IMG/VR virus record: IMGVR_UViG_3300017986_000145
Location: 1 to 22,858 of that record
Length of the DNA: 22,858 nt
Source of the DNA: a virus
Strand: one strand, 5' to 3'
Notes under the pieces: model-generated
Database searches by the model: none
What the model saw: only the letters and a program-made list of their open reading frames with translations
What the model was told of the DNA's origin: nothing
Made by a program: the position numbers and the translations under genes
In this document: piece after piece, positions 18,701 to 22,858 of the stretch
Layout: the number at the start of each line of letters is the position of its first letter
Position numbering within the stretch: the stretch's first letter is position 1

Positions 18701-21065
18701 GTGTTTTTGAGTTTGAAAGTTGTTTTGGAATAACAACTCTATACTTGTAAATCTTCTCGTCTAAACTTCTGGTATCAGCAATTCTCTTGACGAAGGTTGC
18801 CTCCGAAGCACCAGTCCCTGAGAGATTACTAAAGATATCACTTCCAGTGTTGGTGTTAATATACCAATGATTATTTGTGGAGTCCCACTGCACTGGACTG
18901 CCAACATCTCCCGATTCTTTATCAGAAACTCTAGTTGTAATTGTGAGATTAGTTCCACCATAAACGGTAATGGCATCATCATTGTTTGCATCAGATTCAG
19001 ATGATGCTAACTTAAGTTCTGTGGAAGACTCGCGAATTGCATAGTAAACCTTATTTACTTTAATATTCTCTGGCATATCGCCATCGTCACTAAGGACGAT
19101 AACCTTTTCAGCAGTTTGAATATCATGTGTTCCAGATGAAATTGTAAATACGTTAGAAGATGGAGCATCTACAGAATATGTCTTAAATGAGGATGAACCA
19201 TCCTCCATTAGGATATCCGCAGAGTAAGTTGTTGAACCAATGGATAGGTAAAGTTTATCTTCTTTACGAGCACCAATTCGATATCCCTGTGTTAAGACAA
19301 CAGGCTTAACCTCTTCATCTTCAAATCCAAATAGATACAGGTGACTGGTGATACCAACGGTTGTTGTCTTACCTCGATCTATAGTCACCCAATCAACATT
19401 CTCTTCTGAAGCAGTGATTGCTTTTGGTGGAATAACGTGTGTGAGGAATGCCTTATTATCCTTGGCAAATGCTTCTGCCTTAAATCCATCAGCAATAAGT
19501 GCTAATTGTCCAAAGTTAGAGTTAGAGTTGGTGATAGATGCGTCACCACCGGATTGTATGTCAAAGTGCTTATTGTAACCAATAGCAAATACTGATACAA
19601 TTTGCAGAATTGCATCATTTGAAATCTTAATGTGAGAACTTTCCCATCCAGATCTATAAATGGAGTCTGATTCTAAGTGATAGACTCTTCCACTAGATGA
19701 AGAACCTGCCGATAAATCAGCACCAGTTACTTTTGATGTGCTGAGTGTACTTGAATATGTACGAGTTGATGGAATATATTGTACGAACGCTCTATCATCC
19801 TTTTGTAGGGATACACCGGTGAACTGAGCCACAACCATTGAACGGAATCCAGTTGCCTTACTTCCGTCAGCGTGCATACCCTGCATACCCCATACAGAAC
19901 GCATGGAGATATTAAAGATATATGGTGATGCTCCAGTTACAGTATCAGTCTCTACGGTGACTAATTCGTCGCCAGAAATAGTTCCTGGTGTCTGTAGAGT
20001 GACAGGAAAAGATTCTAAGTTATAATAGAATACTTTAGTATTTGTTGCATCAACTTCTGCAACCTTTGTTGAAATATTATAGTTGGTTGGAGATACACCA
20101 CTGATACGAATTGGTGTGCCTGTAGTAAGGTTATGATCTAATGCAGTGGTAACAGTAACTCTATTGGTTGGTGTTCCACCTGAACCTGCTTCGATAGAAG
20201 TAATCTTAAGAGGATCTGATGCAAATGCACCAACAATCTCATATTCTGGGCGTTGTGGTTCAAACCCTTTTGGTTTAGCAGGAAACTTATCATCAATATC
20301 TCTATCAGTTCCTGTACCATATGCGATGGATAACTTCGCATAATACATTTCAAGATCAGTCAGTTCTGTTGAACCAACTTTATTAACACCATCAGCATAT
20401 TCAAATACTGTTAGTTTGTGGTGAGAGAAGTTAGGTACAGACTGAATAGTAAAGTCATCAGACTGTGTATAAACAAGTCCAAACTCATCACCATCAAAGA
20501 CACAGAACTGCCAGAAGTAGCATGTACCTGTGATTCTAAAGATGGCAGAGTAATCTACATCATCATCAGTTGGGTTTGGAACATATTTTGGTTTAATCTT
20601 TGTCTTTCTTAAGTCAAGTCCAACGATAGATGTACCGCGAGGTACAATAACCCCACCGTAAATACTGTTGAACTTAATTAAGTCATTACCTTCTTGTGTT
20701 ATATCAAAATTAGAATCAAGTGTTAGTGGTAAATGATCTGCTGCTGCCGCATTGCTGACGCTACCATCCGCCGCAGTTACTTTTGCACCACTATCATTGA
20801 AAATCTGATATCCTGGGCGGTTATCAATCTCATGAACACCAGGCATCAAGAGAATCGTGGTTTTCTCTATCGCATCATTGGCATTCCCCTTAACATATGA
20901 GAATCTTGCTGCCTCAATCAGTGCTCTCTGAATGGTTTTAAAAGGACGAGCAAGAGAGTTTCCAGTGTTTAAAATACTGTCAGTTGAATCTAAATCCGCT
21001 GGACTTACATATAGAATTCTACCTTCAGTGTTCTTAATAAAGTTGTCTAACTTATTCAGAGGCAT
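15783..21065 (-). CDS. Giant fibre/baseplate protein with C-terminal tail-collar domain (1760 aa)
   Basis: The largest gene here, 5.3 kb. The N-terminus (MPLNKLDNFIKNTEGRILYV, then NSLARPFKTIQRALIEAARF at 35-54 and TILLMPGVHEI) is the pectate-lyase-like parallel beta-helix start I recall from cyanophage structural proteins. The middle is a long beta-rich, low-cysteine stretch with VTTALDHNLTTG-type repeats. The C-terminal ~160 residues are a phage tail-collar domain (T4 gp12-like/microcystin-dependent-protein family): PIGSIMLWPGG starts at 1598, with CNGAALSR and FNLPNLQNRFPVGAG. Three HxH motifs follow (HTH, HNH, GHNH), as in metal-binding fibre tips. It ends YYIIRIR. An adhesin or receptor-binding role is inferred. 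A CATAAATA element lies 32 bases upstream. Confidence 0.92.
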   Translation of the reverse strand: MPLNKLDNFIKNTEGRILYVSPADLDSTDSILNTGNSLARPFKTIQRALIEAARFSYVKGNANDAIEKTTILLMPGVHEIDNRPGYQIFNDSGAKVTAADGSVSNAAAADHLPLTLDSNFDITQEGNDLIKFNSIYGGVIVPRGTSIVGLDLRKTKIKPKYVPNPTDDDVDYSAIFRITGTCYFWQFCVFDGDEFGLVYTQSDDFTIQSVPNFSHHKLTVFEYADGVNKVGSTELTDLEMYYAKLSIAYGTGTDRDIDDKFPAKPKGFEPQRPEYEIVGAFASDPLKITSIEAGSGGTPTNRVTVTTALDHNLTTGTPIRISGVSPTNYNISTKVAEVDATNTKVFYYNLESFPVTLQTPGTISGDELVTVETDTVTGASPYIFNISMRSVWGMQGMHADGSKATGFRSMVVAQFTGVSLQKDDRAFVQYIPSTRTYSSTLSTSKVTGADLSAGSSSSGRVYHLESDSIYRSGWESSHIKISNDAILQIVSVFAIGYNKHFDIQSGGDASITNSNSNFGQLALIADGFKAEAFAKDNKAFLTHVIPPKAITASEENVDWVTIDRGKTTTVGITSHLYLFGFEDEEVKPVVLTQGYRIGARKEDKLYLSIGSTTYSADILMEDGSSSFKTYSVDAPSSNVFTISSGTHDIQTAEKVIVLSDDGDMPENIKVNKVYYAIRESSTELKLASSESDANNDDAITVYGGTNLTITTRVSDKESGDVGSPVQWDSTNNHWYINTNTGSDIFSNLSGTGASEATFVKRIADTRSLDEKIYKYRVVIPKQLSNSKTPESAFIIQESSTTGFGTDADFTKTSIDSTDYDFSRNPRFISTCSFSSDVVTVITEQPHNLTLGDDVNIRNVTDSTLSSTGDFNKGYNGKFTVTEITDDLTFKYALSTRTPGTFTNDTTQRTTSLPRFDRIDLKANLNIYRNEVVSEYDDGEQNGIYHLYVLKADSAVPVEFTDLKYSQNVVDLYPQLDRDNINDNPNSAKSFALRSPLGDVTTNDLKKSVTREASDTLLTKFGVGLDISSVNNATPGITTITFDRRHGLDGIVDVSVTNAGSGFANGNHFNVKLLNNGTSTWDGATANINVSGGAVGVATIVSPGSGYAAGEVLDIDGFSGAEVTVSTGGITTSIGQVVQFTGAGTTSDTYYRINSVPAANQISIAKTAGDTLITADQYALVVSPSQAFTATSSGGISTFTSGEPHGLTVGNKFRVLDTENNNLGDFIVATKVGISTFTISSGISTTSGFILKHGLSSNSGDSNVGNENLEARAITIFDGDILTLSEAVTTTDTAFSVSHVGLGTATRFPLGSYIQIDNEIMRVASSTLSGLNSDELTVIRGALGSRQTAHVNGSLIKKIKVPSIEFRRPSIVRASGHTFEYLGFGPGNYSTGLPQLQDRAPTETEEFLTQAQERAGGTVVYTGMNNKGDFFVGNQKKSSATGEEITFDTPIPTVTGQDPATLSVVFDEVIIKNNLVVEGGASNQLLSQFDGPVTFNNNTRFNDQVRITDETDSSSTKTGALIVTGGVGVGKTITAANITAGDVTINGSTSTINSTSGDLKIDAPVGNKVAIGTHTEVDGDFEATGKITADELDVPNISPIGSIMLWPGGTDSWPTATWRQCNGAALSRTTYANLFTILGTTYGSGDGSTTFNLPNLQNRFPVGAGDDYSQGGTGGSKDAIVVSHTHTASTATGGIHNHSIGGNVGFGGNNVQFGSGYAANGGNTSTHAGHNHSVTVNSQGSSGTDANLPPYMGLYYIIRIR

Positions 21066-21097
21066 TGTATTACTGCTTCTATACTATTTGCTAGTTT

Positions 21098-21104
21098 TAT
21101 TTAT
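21098..21104 (-). promoter_or_regulatory. Late-type promoter candidate ATAAATA
   Basis: Minus-strand ACATAAATAAAAC, 32 bases before the ATG of the giant fibre gene, directly after the upstream stop. Resembles the T4 late core. Confidence 0.55.
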
Positions 21105-21107
21105 GTC

Positions 21108-21749
21108 TTACGAAATAACGTAGTTTCCAGAAACAGAAATTCTATATTCATCAGAAGTATAGAATGGATAAACACAATGATTGACGGTTGCAGGAAAAAT
21201 AAAAGCACAACCTTCCATTTTCCTATCAGTTGGAATTACTCTTTGCACAATATCACCTAGAGTATTTGTGCAAAAATATGCAAAATGTCCCGCACACTGA
21301 TAATTAGATTTTCTTGAATGTGGTTGTACCATTTCATCCTCAGTATCATAAGGATTTTTTAACCATATCACAAAACTAAAAATACCATTATGAGAATGAA
21401 CTGGATTAAATTCTGTTTTCTTTTGAAAGACTGCCCATGTTTGAACTAAGTTTAGGAGATATTTTTCACCTTCAAACTGCCTTCCAATTCTAGTTGCATA
21501 ATCAAATGTCTTTGTGTGACTCTCAACTATAGGTGTCAATAGTTTATCAATTGATTCTCTAATTTCCTCTGGCAAAACAATTTGCCTTTCAATGTTTCCT
21601 GCTAGTCTGATATTATTAGACTCGTAATTATCGAAATCCTGTTGAATCTTATCTACGGCATCATATAGAAATTTCAAATCATCCTTCTCAAAACGAACTA
21701 AAATTCCACCATCAATTTCAGGTTGTAATATTTGTGCTTCAACTTTCAT
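21108..21749 (-). CDS. 2OG-Fe(II) oxygenase-like protein (213 aa)
   Basis: The C-terminal half has the double-stranded beta-helix pattern of 2-oxoglutarate oxygenases: NPVHSHNGIFSFVIWLKNPY (115-134, H118 and H120), then FPATVNHCVYPFYTSDEYRI (185-204, H191 and R203), followed by SVSGN. H...H...R gives the metal and 2OG ligands; the usual HxD has become HxH or HxN, so the ligand set is uncertain. I recall the same signature in cyanophage proteins annotated as 2OG-Fe(II) oxygenases near tail-fibre genes. The N-terminal half is helical. It may modify a virion protein, lipid or nucleic acid. The ATG follows the preceding stop directly. Confidence 0.82.
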   Translation of the reverse strand: MKVEAQILQPEIDGGILVRFEKDDLKFLYDAVDKIQQDFDNYESNNIRLAGNIERQIVLPEEIRESIDKLLTPIVESHTKTFDYATRIGRQFEGEKYLLNLVQTWAVFQKKTEFNPVHSHNGIFSFVIWLKNPYDTEDEMVQPHSRKSNYQCAGHFAYFCTNTLGDIVQRVIPTDRKMEGCAFIFPATVNHCVYPFYTSDEYRISVSGNYVIS

Positions 21750-22055
21750 TTAACCCATCAAATCCTCTTCATTATAATCGTACTCTTCCTCCTCTGGCAT
21801 GTCTTCTGGATTCTCAATATCCATCATGAACAGACAAGGGTGTGCTTCTTCATCTATTAGATAAAAAGAAGACTTATACAAATCATTTGGTTCATAAGAC
21901 AAATTCTTGTTTGCAAACTCTATCAAATCTCTGTCATATAAGTGTCCAATGGGTAGCTCATCAAAAGTAAATGGTACTCCCTGAATAAAATACATCTTGA
22001 CTATCCTACTGTCGTTTTCATACCAGCAGAATGCAGTCTCTATCTTATATGACAT
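21750..22055 (-). CDS. Acidic protein, unknown function (101 aa)
   Basis: Encodes MSYKIETAFCWYENDSRIVK onward. The C-terminus is very acidic (NPEDMPEEEEYDYNEEDLMG). The middle HLYDRDLIEFANKNLSYEPN and SSFYLIDEEAHPCLFMM suggests an alpha/beta fold. The stop is followed at once by the ATG of the oxygenase-like gene, so the two are likely coupled. An ATAAATA element lies 18 bases upstream. Confidence 0.82.
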   Translation of the reverse strand: MSYKIETAFCWYENDSRIVKMYFIQGVPFTFDELPIGHLYDRDLIEFANKNLSYEPNDLYKSSFYLIDEEAHPCLFMMDIENPEDMPEEEEYDYNEEDLMG

Positions 22056-22073
22056 AGGATGCGGGTTTTGTCT

Positions 22074-22080
22074 TATTTAT
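22074..22080 (-). promoter_or_regulatory. Late-type promoter candidate ATAAATA
   Basis: Minus-strand AAATAAATAAG between two genes, 18 bases before ATG 22055. Would drive the acidic protein and the oxygenase-like gene. Confidence 0.5.
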
Positions 22081-22081
22081 T

Positions 22082-22858
22082 TTAAGTCCTGTCAATCATT
22101 TGTATAGTCCTAACCAATACTTCTAAACCGTTGATACACATCTCATCAGTGGTTTTTTCTTTGGGAGAATGACTGATACCACCGATAGATGGAACAAATA
22201 TCATACCCATAGGACAGAAGTTAAAGTTTTGTGCGTCATGTGATGCTCTTGATGGCATACGAATTGCTTTCAAGTTCAAATCACGACTTGCGGCATCAGC
22301 AATGAACTGCTTGATTTTACCATTGCACAGTGCAGGTTCAGACTGGTGGATGAGCTCATATTGTAAATTAAACTTATCAGTAACGTCTTTAACAAACGCA
22401 TCCATAACAGATGCATCCAAATCTCTTACCTGCAATGTAAAGTCTACCCTGCCAGGTACAACACTAAAAGCGTTGGGACTGACATTAAGCACCCCCACAG
22501 TAGCCACCAAACCGTCATGTTCTAATGCCCTCTTGTTAATGTAAGTGATAATCTCTGCTGTCTTTACCAGTGCATCATCTCTCATATCCATGGGAGTTGT
22601 GCCTGCATGGTTCTCTTGACCATATACAGTAATAGCACAGCGTCTTTGTCCTACAATACCCTGAACGACACCAATATCAAGTTTTTGAGAATCTAATATT
22701 GGTCCTTGTTCTACGTGCAATTCTAAGAATGCTTTGATATCAGGTTTGCTAGAAGTATAACCCTTAGAACCTTTCATTGTATTCTCTTCGTCACGGAAGA
22801 TAACAACTTCTAGTGGGTGCTTCAACTTACCTTTCAGCATCCTTGCTGCCTCTACACC
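22082..22858 (-). CDS. M20-family N-carbamoyl amidohydrolase (allantoate amidohydrolase-like), 5' end cut
   Basis: 258 C-terminal residues are present; the frame stays open to the window edge (GVEAAR before the first ATG at 22840), so the true start is outside. Motifs: FRDEEN (catalytic Glu and metal Glu), FLELHVEQGP (metal His), GQENHAGTTPMDMRDDA (dimer-domain His/Arg), PNAFSVVPGRVDF, SRASHDAQ and GGISHSPKE (second metal His). The family hydrolyses ureido/carbamoyl groups (allantoate, ureidoglycolate, N-carbamoyl amino acids, beta-ureidopropionate) to release ammonia. The string DIKAFLELHVEQGPILDSQK resembles E. coli AllC, but SRASHDA differs from its SGAGHDA, so substrate is open. From the DEE motif to LELH there are only about 20 residues, well short of the spacing I recall. 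All visible key residues are kept. A nitrogen-scavenging host-metabolism gene is likely. Confidence 0.9.
   Translation of the reverse strand, partial: GVEAARMLKGKLKHPLEVVIFRDEENTMKGSKGYTSSKPDIKAFLELHVEQGPILDSQKLDIGVVQGIVGQRRCAITVYGQENHAGTTPMDMRDDALVKTAEIITYINKRALEHDGLVATVGVLNVSPNAFSVVPGRVDFTLQVRDLDASVMDAFVKDVTDKFNLQYELIHQSEPALCNGKIKQFIADAASRDLNLKAIRMPSRASHDAQNFNFCPMGMIFVPSIGGISHSPKEKTTDEMCINGLEVLVRTIQMIDRT

Overview
This window looks like part of the genome of a marine T4-like cyanophage (a myovirus of Synechococcus or Prochlorococcus). The evidence is a CP12 gene (inhibitor of the host Calvin cycle), a giant beta-rich structural protein ending in a tail-collar domain, a second fibre-like protein with the MANIRKSFNFR start I associate with cyanomyoviruses, ATAAATA-type (T4 late-like) promoter elements, and dozens of very short, tightly packed genes. 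All 58 coding regions I can support lie on the minus strand, so transcription runs from high to low coordinates. No tRNA, rRNA, insertion sequence or CRISPR array was seen.

Layout, in transcription order. (1) 22858-22082: C-terminal part of an M20-family N-carbamoyl/allantoate amidohydrolase, an unusual phage cargo gene. (2) 22055-14360: virion block with an acidic small protein, a probable 2OG-Fe(II) oxygenase, the 1760-aa fibre/collar protein and a 468-aa fibre-like protein; three of these four genes have a candidate T4-late-like promoter just upstream. (3) 14236-12213: a DEAH helicase and a beta-class DNA methyltransferase, each behind its own TATAAT box. (4) 12141-7539: about 22 tiny genes, mostly overlapping by 1 to 26 bases (ATGA, TTGA, TAATG junctions), including a thioredoxin-fold protein with a damaged active site. 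(5) 7514-2619: CP12, two HExxH proteins and more small conserved proteins, many behind a recurring CCCTATAATA promoter. (6) 2618-2253: the only long intergenic stretch, with a candidate plus-strand promoter, hairpins and a perfect TATAAATA box. (7) 2252-1: AT-rich small genes with palindromic operator-like repeats, then small proteins and a truncated KxDG protein.

The most distinctive signal is regulatory. About a dozen TATAAT boxes stand 21-26 bases upstream of start codons, and this constant distance corrects several start sites. Five of the TATAAT boxes carry an AACYGTC motif 28-30 bases further upstream. Two others share a 19-bp element in which the stop codon of the preceding gene is embedded. 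Two perfect terminators sit back to back with promoters. Many small genes are too short for an ordinary length cutoff and were found by reading the gaps by eye. Family names come from motif recognition and memory, not from a database search.
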